Part shown: positions 1-9,899 of the stretch, piece by piece
Numbering within the stretch: the stretch's first letter is position 1
Layout of the letters: each line of letters starts with the position of its first letter
Translations under genes and position numbers: made by a program
The notes under the pieces: model-generated
What the model saw: only the letters and a program-made list of their open reading frames with translations
Told to the model about the DNA's origin: nothing
Databases searched by the model: none
Assembly: GCA_948567375.1 (NCBI GenBank)
Contig: OX419755.1
Span: 31,005,001 to 31,069,000 of the forward strand
Direction of reading: 5' to 3'
Source of the DNA: Lunularia cruciata
Lineage: Eukaryota; Streptophyta; Marchantiopsida; Lunulariales; Lunulariaceae
DNA: 64,000 bases

Positions 1-149
1 AGTGAAGATATTGGTATAGTTCAGCAAGACATTCATGATGATAATAGTAGTGATGGACTATCTTTGCATTGGTGTTGTGGGTGGCACAGTTGGGGCCAAG
101 GAGAGAGACCGTGTTCTTCAGCAAGCCAGATGGTTTAGATTGGAGGGTA

Positions 150-1330
150 GACACCTTTTGCATGTATGGGAGGATGGTAGAGTGCGAGTAGTACCACTTC
201 TAGCACAGAGACCACAGTTGGTCCTTCATGCTCATGAGGAGCTAGGACATTTTGGAGTAAAGCGTACATATAGCTTACTCTAGAGTCATTACTGGTGGCG
301 CAGTATGCAGACCAAGGTACAGCAGTTTGTTGCAAGATGTGTGGTTTGTGACCAAGTTAGAGCATCAGTCAATGCTCCTACACCACAGTTACACCCATTA
401 CCTATCATGGGATTGGGTTACCATTGGAGTTTGGACTTTGCCGGACCTTTACCGCTGACTGTGAGACATCATCGGTATGTTTTGGTGATGGTGGAGCACT
501 TCTCCAAGTGGATTGAGTTGGTGGCACTTCCTAACAAGTCTAGTGAAGGGACAACTTACTCATTCCTAGATCGAGTTCTTAGTCATTTTGGTGCACCAGC
601 TGAGGTTTTGACTGATCAGAGTATAGAGTTCTTGGAGGAGTTTCAGGTCTTGTGTGACAAGGCCTTGATTGATCATCATACTACATCCCGAGGTCACCTT
701 GAGGTAGATGGCTTAGCAGAGAGAGTGGTTCAGACGGTGAAGAGAGGATTGCAAAAGTATGGTTTGTAGAGAGGCCACTTGGGAGATTGCGATCTCCAAT
801 TACCTTGGTTGGCCATGGGCTATCGGTTCAGCCGGCAAGCCTCCTTAGCATCCTTCTCTCCATACTTTCTACTCTATGGATGAGATCCAGATTTACCTGT
901 AGCCATTTGTTGAGATGCTATAGTAGTTTTGGACTTGGATGACCCCGATGTATGGATGAGTGCATGTGCTCAACGGGCAAAGATCTTTTGGAGAGTGATG
1001 CCGATGGCCTTTGAGAACTTGGCGATTGCTCAGCATAGAGATACTTTACGTTATGCTACCATTCAAGGAGGAGGTTATAGACACTTGATCCATTGATTTC
1101 ATCCAGGCGACTATGTATATCTACAAAAAACAACACCAACGACACTTGATGTTTCTACATGCCGCACTATCTTGAGAGTGCGCAAGGTTTTGCCATCTGG
1201 AGTCCTTGTGTTAGAAGGACGTGATGGTGTTGTTTGGAAGGATTATGTGCGCAATTGTGCGCCATGCCACCTCCCAAACATTGATGGTACCATGGATCCA
1301 AGCTTGGCACTTGTACATGTAGGCTTGAGG
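150..1330 (+). pseudogene. Ty3/gypsy integrase and pol tail (element P), decayed
   Basis: This is the end of a retrotransposon polyprotein whose start lies outside the window. An H2C2 zinc-binding segment (HAHEELGHFGVKRT, then CVVCDQ) spans about 215-360. The integrase core follows, with its three acidic positions visible: LDFAGPLP near 433, LTDQS near 608 (the usual Gly after Asp is Gln here), and LAERVVQTVKRGL near 712. Further pol-tail sequence (about 935-1,110, with a FHPGDYVYL motif) continues to a basic tail. Stops at about 282, 767, 880 and 1,097 and several frame changes show it is dead. The tail runs in frame into a PHD-like zinc finger rather than a chromodomain. The integrase family is clear; the exact lineage is not. 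Confidence 0.85.
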
Positions 1331-1471
1331 TGAATGTTATGTGGCTCTTCTGGTAGAGCTGCTACTATGTTAGTGTGTGATAGTTGTTTGAGAGGATGGC
1401 ATATGGCATGTATGACTCCTCCCCTCACGGTGGTTCCTCAGGGACAGTGGTTATATCCTAGATGTACTTGA
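1322..1471 (+). pseudogene. PHD-type zinc finger at the C terminus of element P polyprotein
   Basis: In the same frame as the preceding pol tail, this segment reads MLCGSSGRAATMLVCDSC then LRGWHMACMTPPL and ends QWLYPRCT plus a stop. The Cys-x2-Cys, Trp-His-x2-Cys and Trp-x-x-x-x-Cys spacing is that of a PHD finger (Cys4-His-Cys3), a histone-tail reader. Two zinc ligands are lost: the first Cys position is a TGA stop at 1,331-1,333, and the penultimate Cys is Tyr. Chromoviruses usually carry a chromodomain at this place, so a PHD finger would be an analogous chromatin-targeting module. The domain call rests on motif spacing only. Confidence 0.7.
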
Positions 1472-1628
1472 CCTATAGCTAGTTCATTCTTTATATGGTA
1501 TAGATTGCAAACAGGCAACTAACAATGGAGCTCCATAGCACCCGGCCTCTTGATCTTTGCCCATTAGAGTGTATACCATATACTTAGAGTAGATGGCTAT
1601 CCGGAGTTAGAGGGACCTTACTACCAAC

Positions 1629-2187
1629 TAGGGGGGCAATTGTGGCACTTTAGAGTCTATGTATGACTTATGTGTGAGTTGTGCTTCTATAGTGTATGAT
1701 GTTGACAACGATGTATGTTGTGTAGCAATGTATATATGCCCGACAGCTGGCACACCATTTGTAGTGCCGCATCTAGATGCTCAGACACTAGAGTTCCAAT
1801 GATAGAAGTTAGAGTTATTTAAGCAATTTCTTAGAGACTACTTTCCGTCGGTTAGATTTTGTGTTCGGAGTATTGACTTCACGGTGGGGCCCACCGTCAC
1901 TTTGCACCATTTGCACCGTCGAGTGTGCCATCAGTAGGACTGTTAGGGTTTCAGAGCTAGCTCGAGTCCAAGGGGTATAGTTTTGAAGTGAGCTCTAGAG
2001 AGCTCACTTCTTTGATGTTGAGTCTTTGATCAAGTACTGATTTAAGTTGAGTTGAGTTGAGTTGAGAGTGGTAAGCAATCTGATTATTGTGGCACTTTAG
2101 AGTCTATGTATGACTTATGTGTGAGTTGTGCTTCTATAGTGTATGATGTTGATAACTATGTATGTTGTGTAGCAATGTATATATGCA
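1629..2187 (+). repeat. Polypurine tract, LTR of element P and a second partial LTR start
   Basis: A purine-rich tract (AGGGGGGCAA) ends just before 1,641, where TGTGGCACTT begins a stretch that fits the 3' LTR. About 100 bases from 1,641 are repeated almost exactly at 2,088-2,187 (447 bases downstream), differing by only a few bases. The second copy stops abruptly where the LTR of element B begins. A (GTTGA)n microsatellite lies at 2,047-2,066 and a 10-bp-arm palindrome at about 1,984-2,009. The layout fits either an LTR-LTR junction or an internal tandem repeat; I cannot decide which. Confidence 0.6.
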
Positions 2188-2639
2188 TGACAAGACTTCT
2201 ACTAATAGGGCAGGAGTAAAAAATAACATGGAAAATTTAGAGCCAATTTTGGAGGCCTAAACGGATTTATGCCTCAAAAATGTGTAGATTCCCTCTCCTC
2301 CCCAACTTGTCTTATTGAGAGCTTTCCAATGGTACGTCACCCACACGGTTCAAAGATTCCTATAAGAAGATTCCCTAAAGATTTGCTCAGGTCAAAGAAG
2401 GTTTGACCAGCCAGATAAGATCAGAACCAACATGTCACTCATGCATGTAACTAATCTAAGGATAGAGATCACTAACATGCCACCAATTGATATATCTGAT
2501 CCAAGGGTAGAGCTTCCTTTGGGGAAGTCTCCTTTGCTATATAATACAATCAAGGTTGTAACAATATGGAGTTTAACAACGTAGTTAGTAAGGCTAACAA
2601 AGTAGAGAATAAGCCAAATTAGCCTACAATATTCTAGAA

Positions 2640-2852
2640 GCATCTAGGAAGCTTCTTGAGAAGCTTCCCAACTAGTTAACTTGCACCCCAAGCAGGTAGC
2701 TTCTAGAAGGAAGCTTTTAGAAGCTTCTAACTAGCTAAGCTTGCATTCCAAGTAGGCGGCTTCTAGAAGGAAGCTTCTTGAGAAGCTTCCTAGTTAACTT
2801 GGCTTGCACTCTAGGAAAGCGGCTGGACAAAGCTTCTTGAGAAGCTTCTCAA
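2640..2852 (+). promoter_or_regulatory. Tandem HSE-like motif array in LTR promoter
   Basis: GAAGCTTC palindromes occur at 2,648, 2,660, 2,720, 2,770, 2,782 and 2,841, and TTCTAGAA at 2,701 and 2,761, in units about 60 bases apart. The alternation GAA-n2-TTC-n2-GAG resembles the heat-shock factor site nGAAnnTTCnnGAAn, with the third block usually one base off. The array ends about 18 bases upstream of the TATA box. Heat-inducible plant retrotransposons (ONSEN) carry similar sites in their LTRs. HSF binding here is an inference. Confidence 0.6.
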
Positions 2853-2869
2853 GGGCTTTGCATGCTACC

Positions 2870-2877
2870 TATAAATA
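2870..2877 (+). promoter_or_regulatory. TATA box of element B LTR
   Basis: TATAAATA in the context CTACCTATAAATACCAAAG. The same context occurs at 18,754-18,761 in the second copy of this LTR half. It lies about 105 bases before the LTR end, as expected for an LTR promoter. Confidence 0.7.
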
Positions 2878-2982
2878 CCAAAGCCAAAGCTCATGCTAGG
2901 CATTCGGAGTTTTCCCTCATTCAAGCATCCCAATGTGAGGTTCTATTCTCCTATTTCTCTCCTCAATCTTGGTCTTTTACAT

Positions 2983-2994
2983 TGGTATCAGAGC
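2983..2994 (+). other. Primer binding site of element B
   Basis: TGGTATCAGAGC lies two bases after the LTR end. This is the standard plant gypsy/copia primer binding site, complementary to the 3' end of initiator methionine tRNA. Confidence 0.9.
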
Positions 2995-3249
2995 AGAAAT
3001 GGGATGGATGGAATTTATGGACCACCAAATCCACTTTTGCCAAACCATTGGGATTTTCATGTCCAGATATTTCCCAAGCATTGTTTCACACAATTTATCA
3101 CCTCACGCTTTAGGCAAGATTTTTTGCATATGATTATTATGTCTGAGGAACCCTTGATACTTTGGGTTGTAACTTATGGAGAACAATGTGTTGTATCTAT
3201 GTGTTAATCAATTTGATAAATTGAGAGTAGTGGAATAGAGTAGTAGCTA

Positions 3250-3534
3250 TGGCAGCAATATCGGATGTTATCTTTGCAATGCAACAACAAATCAAGCATC
3301 TTACTCAATTTTTGTATGAACAAGACCAACAACAACAAGAACATATAGAGAGAGCGCAAGTTTGAGATGGAGAAGATTGCATTTGATTTCCAAAACCCAA
3401 GGTGTTTGAAGGCAAGAATCTTCTGAGCACAGTGGATAATTTTGTATTTGACTGCAAACGTTACTTTGAAGCCACCAATCTTCAAGATGAGCAGAAACAA
3501 ATTCTCTTGGCTTCTAGCCAATTGGATTGTGTTG
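3250..3534 (+). pseudogene. gag of element B, first half
   Basis: The translated stretch begins about MAAISDVIFAMQQQ, passes a Gln-rich segment, and continues as FQNPKVFEGKNLL and FVFDCKRYFEATNLQD, which are typical gypsy gag capsid motifs. Frame breaks occur near 3,365. The gene is cut at 3,535 by insertion of element A and resumes at 16,319, where the interrupted AKLWW motif continues. Confidence 0.75.
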
Positions 3535-3539
3535 CAAAA
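3535..3539. repeat. Target site duplication (left) of element A
   Basis: CAAAA here is matched exactly by CAAAA at 16,319-16,323 on the other side of element A. Five bases is the normal duplication length for Ty3/gypsy integrase. Confidence 0.85.
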
Positions 3540-6508
3540 TATGGTGCCCACATTTTTTTTTCCAAAATTTAGGAGAAGAAGTGTATAGAGAAGTCGGATT
3601 CCGCCTGTATGGTCAAAGAAGGCAAAGAAAAGAGTCTTTGGGATGAAACCCGAGGTAACGTGACTTTGGGTCATAAGGCAAAGTACTCAAAAATGCCCTG
3701 TCAGCATACAACCCAAAGTAAATTGTCTTTGTATCGAGGGACCTCAACCCGAGGCAAAGGCAGTCTAACCACCTTTTGTCGGAGGTAGGCTCGGAGCACG
3801 GGGCCATGTTCTTGAGGAAGGGAGAGATAGCTCAGGAGACTCAGGAGGTGAGAGATGCTTTCTCTTTGAAGAGAACAAAAAATGGGTATGAGGTTGAGAG
3901 TTACAAGGATCCAGTGAAGAGAGGGATCGTGAGTGCTCTCATGGCAATCTTGAAGCCGGAGAGAACAAATTATGTGATGAAACACCAAGCAGTGTTCTTC
4001 CATAAGTTGTTTGCAGGAGAACCTATTAATTGGGCGAGGTGCTTCCATGGGAGGACGAGACAGATGGTGTGGAATTTGTGGGATAAGTTGCCTCCACACT
4101 ACATCGTGTTGTTTGCAACACATTTCTACCTCAAGTTGAATTTGCTCAATTTGACGGAGCAAAACAGAATGGTGTCTCACTTCCATCCCGACTTGAGAAG
4201 AGAAGTCGACGTGGAGGAACAGCAATACATTCTTCAAATCCAGAGCACGGATGAGTACTACATGAAGACGGGTAAAAGCGTGGAGATAAAAGCGAGTACT
4301 ATAAAGTCAAAGAAGAGGGGTCGGCAAGGTGAAGCCAAAGACACAAAGGAACCTCGGAAGATGCGAAGAGGCAACCTAAAGAGAGGTATGGTGGTAATCA
4401 AGTTGGAGGACGAAGACTCAGAAGAAGATGCCGAGCTAAAAACTGAAGACTCGGAACATGAGGAGGAGCCTAGGCTAACGTTGTAGAGTGGAGATACGAG
4501 TAGCAATAGTGATGAAGGGGGAGACATGACCTTGGCACCAACAGCTGAAGACTACAAAGAAGCAGTTCCAGCCGAGATGGAAGCCGAGAACAACACATAG
4601 TTGGAAGACAAAGTAACTGTGCCCAAAGAAAAGAAGATCGTAGTACAGCGAGGAGTTCGCTCAAGACATAAGGCAAAGTGTGAAGCGGGGCCGAGTAAAG
4701 CAAAGGAAGAGGTAGGAGAAAGCTCGGGAAGTGAGGCTTTGATTCCGATACAAAGACTATAGAGGAGAAGGCGAGTATCGGGTGAAGAAGAGGTAAGGAA
4801 GGAGATTTCTATGCAGGAAGAAGTAGTTGCGAGAGACGGAGTGGAGTATCTGAGGGAGGTGGTGTGCCCATTGTTGGTGAAATTGGAGCACAGGAAGAAG
4901 GAGATGCAGTCGACACTTCCAGAAGTAAAGATTGTATTGCAGGCATTAGCGCAATTAGAAGAAGAGAACTTGGAGTTGAAGAAGAGTATAACCCGAGGTG
5001 AGGAGGAAAGAGATGTACTACGAGCAGAGGCAGTAGAGAGAAGTTAGGTAATCAAAGACCTGAAGAGAGAAGTAAGTTATCAAGAGGATCTTGTGAAGAA
5101 GAGTGACATAGCAAGGGAGAGACAAGTAGCGGAGTATGAAATCTTGAAGCAGTAGTTTGCTGATTCAAGAGTAGAAGTAATCCATGCTATGGCGAGAGTA
5201 GCCACAAAGGATCAAGAGCTCGATAGAGTGATGGAGAGTGTAGAGAAGAAGAAGCAACTCTGGCAAAGAGAGTTGGCGGCACGATACAAAGAAGAAGATC
5301 GATTACGAGAGTTACTTCGTAGTCAGGAGGAGAAGGTTGTTCAGAAGGAAAAGGAGAAGGAGACGGTGAAAGCCGAGTTCGAAGAGGAGTTGGCAATGTA
5401 CAAGGAGGACTGGCTTGCAGATCAAAAGCAAGAGAGAAAAATGAGATTGGAGCCAGTGGAGGAGATAGTCCTCAAGATGAACGCAATGTTGAGTACAGAG
5501 GCCAGCGTTTGAATTGAAGAGACTAGATTGCACGAGTTGAAGTTGTTAGTGCAGGAGACGAGGCGAAGACAAGCAAAAGACACTGATTTGAATGCCTTGT
5601 TGATTCAATTAAGAACTCGTGTAGACAGGAAGATATCAGAAGTAGAAGACAACATTTCAATAAGATTAGACTTAGTGAAAATAGAGGTAGAAAAGCTTCG
5701 GAAGGATGTTAGAGCAAAAACCAAAGTAGATAATATAGGAGTACAAATGTCTTTGGAATTACCAATGGAGACATTAGAGAAGAGTGGGTTGGGAGATGAG
5801 GAGTTAGATAGATTACCCACTAGTGGAATTTCAAATCAGGAAAAAGAATTGCTAGATTTGGTAGAAGAAGTAGAAGATGTGAAACCCAAGGACAGAAAGT
5901 GCTGTGAAGCAGTGCTCGTCGCTTGAGCTTGATTCCAAGTATCAACTTTGCAATTGTGTTTGTGAGTGTTTGGAGAAATTTGAAGTGCAAGTCAGAGTGC
6001 TTGTTGGATGTTGGATTCCACAACCTTGACCTTCATTCTGTGTGTTTGATCCTGAGTGAAGTGCAATCGAAGCAATGCCTTGACAGATCTAAGAGGAATT
6101 GTAGTGTTGGTAGTATTTTGCATTTGTGAGTGCAGTGCAAAGTTGATGTGAAGCAATTTTGATCGAGGAAGTTGTGCCTTCAGTGGAGGGGTGGAACACA
6201 ATTCTGAGGCAAAATCATTTTGCAGTGAAGTGCCATTTTCGGGAGAGCCTGAATCATCACAATCAAGATTGTTTGGAAAGATTTGATGGAGTTGTGATTA
6301 AGGAGTGTTAATTTGTGACAAGACTGCGAATCAGTGCTTGTTACTCTCTTCTGGGTGTGGTTTCTACCTAAGAGATTAAAGACGCAACCAAGAAGAACTA
6401 CACTGTTACTATTTGACTTTGGATTTGGACATTTCTGACTTGTATCTCTATGGGAATGAACTTTACTTACCTGATTATCGCAAAAGTGATATTTGCTGGG
6501 TTGTCACA
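3540..6508 (+). repeat. 5' LTR of element A
   Basis: Similarity to 12,544-16,318 is high throughout. This copy lacks about 550 bases present in the 3' LTR (equivalent to 12,795-13,340) and about 255 bases near 5,895 (equivalent to about 15,456-15,712). Both are internal deletions. The end TTGTCACA at 6,501-6,508 matches the 3' LTR end. The minus-strand primer site should lie in the bases directly after 6,508, but I could not match it to a specific tRNA. Confidence 0.85.
3776..5923 (+). pseudogene. LTR-encoded coiled-coil ORF, 5' LTR copy
   Basis: One reading frame runs through the LTR from 3,776 to about 5,923, broken only by in-frame stops (about 4,484, 4,598, 5,045, 5,153 and 5,510) and not by frameshifts. 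The N-terminal third (3,776-4,486) contains a globular-looking block with VMKHQAVFFHKLFAGEPINW and MVSHFHPDLRREV, followed by a Lys/Glu-rich acidic stretch. From 4,811 on it is strongly predicted coiled coil (EEENLELKK, RQAKDTDLNALL, VRAKTKVDNIG). The N terminus is removed by the LTR deletion. It matches no retroviral protein I recognise. Most stops correspond to CAG or CGA codons in the other LTR. Confidence 0.7.
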
Positions 6509-6596
6509 TGATTTTTGGAACCACTGCCAGGAATACAAATCTTGGAAGTGGAAGAATACAAAGCCAAATTCAAAACTGGGGGTCAACGCAATATGA
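6509..6596 (+). other. Leader of element A, probable primer site
   Basis: A short untranslated segment between the LTR end and the first gag ATG. The sequence TTTTGGAACCACTGCC lies a few bases after the LTR, where a tRNA primer site is expected, but I cannot name the tRNA. Confidence 0.35.
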
Positions 6597-8574
6597 ATGT
6601 CTGCATTGAAAGAACAACAGGAAGAGAGAGCTCAAAGACGAGCACTGCAGCGTGAAGAAGACAAATGTCTGAATGTTTCTTCCACTATAGACAAAACCAA
6701 ACGAGAGGTGTTGGACTTTCAACTCCTTCACAAAGTGCAAGAAGCCCTGCGAGAACTTGACCACAAGAAACACGAAGGCGGTTGGCAAGGCTACTTCACA
6801 TCTCCTTCTTCGTCCAAGAAGAAGAAAGAATTGAGTGGCCAAACATATGCATTGTGGCCCAGTACACCGACTTCCCCTAGAGCTGGAAAGGAAGTTGTGT
6901 CCTTGAAGAACTTTGTTCGTGAAAAGACAGCATGTACACTTACTGAAGACGAGTGTCAACATCTTCTACGCACGATTCCTTAGTTATCCTGAAGGAATTT
7001 TGAAGAATTAATCGAAGGTGTTGAGCCTGAATCTTCCACTTGGGTTGAAGTCGACACCCTCATAGCAGAAATTTTTGAAGAAGAACCCACCTTGAATTTT
7101 AAAATTTGGAATCCTTGGGCTGACACCACGATGTCAATACCAGCCAATATTTCAATTCCGTCAAGTTCAACACTACCGCAGCCTATCCCAATGCATCAAA
7201 CAATGACTTTGTTGCCTGTCACCCGACATGCCTATCAGAAGTACAAGGAAACAGAACAAGACAAAGACCCCAATGAATTCATCAAAGAATTTGAAGTCAT
7301 CTCCTTTGCTAACAAGGAGCATGACTTGGCGGATTGACTGAGAATTTTCCCAAGTTTGCTCCGAAAGAAAGCTCAGAGCTAGTACACCCATGTGACCCAG
7401 AAGGGGGTTTGTACCAGCGGACTGGGCAGACTTGAGAAACAACTTCTTGGAACAATTTTGGGAGGTTGATTACAACACGAGTGTCTTCACGGCACTCAAT
7501 GATTTAGACCACGGCAAGAAGAAGAAGTTGAGAGACTACTCTGAGCGGTTCATGGCACTATTGAACCGAGTTCCCAAGCAATCGGGGGTGGTGGGTTACT
7601 CCGATGCCCAAGCCATTACCTGGTTCCTCGGGGGATTGTCACTAGAGATACGAATCTTTGCAAGGGAGAGGAATGTAACTTCCCTTGACAAGGTCCTCAA
7701 ACATGTCAGTCGTTACAAGACGGCCCACTCTCACTCTGCCGGTAACCGGAGAAATTGGAAGAAGAAAGGCAAGAAGCCCAGAAGGAGAGCTTCACATAGT
7801 ACATCCCCTTCTTTGGACAAATCCTCCACATCTCCTAGCTCTTCTTCAGAATCCAAAGAAGAATCAAAGCCAAGACAAGTCAAGAGATGTGGAGGCAAGA
7901 AACTAGTGACTCCTCTAGCAAAGAGTGTAAATAAGGTGGATACCAAGTTGGATGCCCTCATCAAGGAGTTTTCAGATTTCAAGATCCAGATGATTGGGGC
8001 CAAAGACTAAAGGAAGGCCCCAGCATTTGGAAGATCTAATGTATGGTGCACCGCATGTGGCAAATCAGGCCACGCCAACACAGAATGCAACACTCGTAAT
8101 GCATTCCCGGTGCAGCAAATTGATTGGGTTCCGGGATGGAACCAAGACGAAGACAAAGAGGCTGTGTACCAAACGCAAGAAGTACAACCTCAAGCAAGCA
8201 CATCGTATCAAGGTCCGAGGTTTGGACCCAGGGAGTATAACCCCAATGCTCCTCCACAAAGACCACCAATGAGCAACCTAAATCAGCCTCAGAATGTTGC
8301 ACCCGGAGCTTGTTATAATTGTGGCTTGATGGGACATTGGTCTCCAAACTGTCCCGAGCCAAGAAGGCAAATTGGGTATGTTCCGCTGTGCGGAAACTGT
8401 AAAGGATCGGGGCATATGGGCAACCAATGTCCTCACCCACCAAACCCAAAGCCACCTGTAAAGTATGTACAGACCCCCGCTGAGCGTGCAGCACTGCAGC
8501 CAAAGGGGGATACAAATGTAAATTGCATCACTCTTGAGGAAGAAAGACCTCAAGAAGGGAGCCCGGCCTCATGA
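6597..8574 (+). pseudogene. gag of element A with three CCHC knuckles
   Basis: The start is ATG at 6,597 (MSALKEQQEERAQRR). The capsid-like region includes DPNEFIKEFEVIS (about 7,270) and LRNNFLEQFWEVDYN to FLGGLSLEIRIFA (7,430-7,660). A basic Ser/Lys/Arg tract follows (7,745-7,900). Three nucleocapsid zinc knuckles of the Cys-x2-Cys-x4-His-x4-Cys type are complete: 8,047-8,088 (CTACGKSGH), 8,311-8,352 (CYNCGLMGHW) and 8,389-8,430 (CGNCKGSGHM). Stops at 6,981, 7,335, 8,008 and 8,572 and a frameshift between 7,340 and 7,432 inactivate it. Three knuckles are more than the one or two usual in plant gypsy gag. Confidence 0.8.
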
Positions 8575-8598
8575 GGAGAATGGCCGGATCTTGAAATT

Positions 8599-9111
8599 TT
8601 GAAAGTTGAGACACGCTCCAGTAAGAAGAAGCATGATCCCGAAGAACTGAGTACAACCTCAGCATCTTCCAGAAAGGCAAAGAGACTGCGCCCAAAGGCA
8701 ATTCTTTCTACCAAGGAGGAAAAGATCCTCGCAAAAGCCAAAGCTAAAGCCTTGCAAAAAGAACTAAAGGAGGCACTACTCAGGACTTGGGAACTGAGTT
8801 TGGAAGAGAAGACAAAAATGAAGTCTCCAGTTTTTCCGGCGGACATCCGATCCGAAGTAAAGGGTCTGATCCAAGCCAAGGTGGGTCAACCCAAGGAACC
8901 TTGGGTTAAGGCCATCAGCAAGCCCGTCACCATTTTGAAGCATCCTAAAGTCAAGAGGGAACATGGAGAGACTTTGGACCCAAAGCTGAAGGCAAAGATG
9001 GTTAAATTGGGAGGAGTTCCCCAATACAATATTGTAGCAGATCAGGCAGCCACAAATGCCAACGTTACATTCAAGCAATTGTGGGAAGATAACAAGCTGT
9101 ACAAGAGATAG
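8599..9111 (+). pseudogene. gag-pol linker region of element A
   Basis: An open stretch of 170 codons, Lys-rich at the start (SSKKKHDPEELSTTS, then KAKAKALQKELKEALL), continues to a stop at 9,109. It sits between the zinc knuckles and the protease, so it is part of the original polyprotein. No domain is recognised. It resumes after one stop with the segment leading into protease. Confidence 0.6.
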
Positions 9112-9117
9112 CTGAAT

Positions 9118-9522
9118 TTGGCCCTCAAGAAGGTGAGGTTGATGTCAAAGAAGGACCTGCTTGCTATCTATCATATTGAGCAAGAAGATTTGGGATCTCC
9201 CAAGGTAGACACGAAGATTGCAGGATGCATGATCACATCGATACCCATTGACTCTGGGTCCGGTGTGAATGTCATGACCAAAGATACTGCAAATCGACTC
9301 GGGTATCACACGTTTGAACCAACACCCCGAGTGTTGAAGTTTGCAGACCAAACCAGGAGACAGCCTCTGGGCATGCTGTCAAACATTACTACAATCATTG
9401 GAGGGGTGCCCTTCAAGTTGAACTACATCGTGTTGCAACCAGTGACAAAGACTGGTTACCCTCTGTTGATCGGCAGACCCTGGTTATATAGCGCCCAAGT
9501 TGTGGTGGATTGGCACCAATAG
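9118..9522 (+). pseudogene. Aspartic protease of element A
   Basis: The retropepsin active-site motif IPIDSGSGVNVMT has its catalytic Asp at codon 9,250-9,252 (DSG instead of the commoner DTG). It is followed by the hydrophobic flap and the YPLLIGRPWL motif that normally ends the fold. It cleaves the Gag-Pol polyprotein in virus-like particles. A stop at 9,520 separates it from RT. The next 400 bases hold an acidic linker (EEEDKSEDSSSLSSDESKD). Confidence 0.85.
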
Positions 9523-9899
9523 AAGTTAAGATTAAAGGACATTTCATCCGCAGATCAGAAGCTGGTGATTGTGAGTTGGACGAAAGTTCCCCACCTTGGG
9601 GAAACCAGTTTGTTGGAAGAGGAGGACAAATCCGAAGACTCATCGTCTTTGTCCTCAGATGAATCCAAAGACAAAGTCCAAGTTAATTATTTGGAATGCT
9701 ACAAGGTGGATGTTGAAGACAAAGATCCATATGACCTCGCCTCGGGTGAACCTGACTTGGAGGAAGGGGGTTTGATGGTAGCTTGCCTCATGCTAAGTTG
9801 AGTAAGCCACGTTGAAGGAGTCATCAACCCCTATGACTATCAAGATGTTTTATTAACTGAAGGAAAAATTTTGAAAATCTCAAAGACAGTCACTTTGGA

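Larger units (their letters stand above)
2188..2981 (+). repeat. 5' LTR of element B
   Basis: This LTR starts TGACAAGACTTC and ends TTTTACA, followed immediately by a primer binding site. Its first half (2,188-2,550) is clearly related to the family C LTRs at 24,709-25,204 and 31,291-31,646. Its second half is unrelated to those copies and is shared only with 18,610-18,865. The second half holds about four tandem units of roughly 60 bases, each with heat-shock-element-like palindromes, then a TATA box. Compared with 18,865-18,965 it lacks about 100 bases at the R/U5 end. Confidence 0.75.

Noticed and set aside
2046-2066. GTTGA microsatellite as a telomere-like or CRISPR-like repeat
   Set aside because: It is a four-unit simple repeat inside an LTR with no spacers; ordinary slippage explains it.
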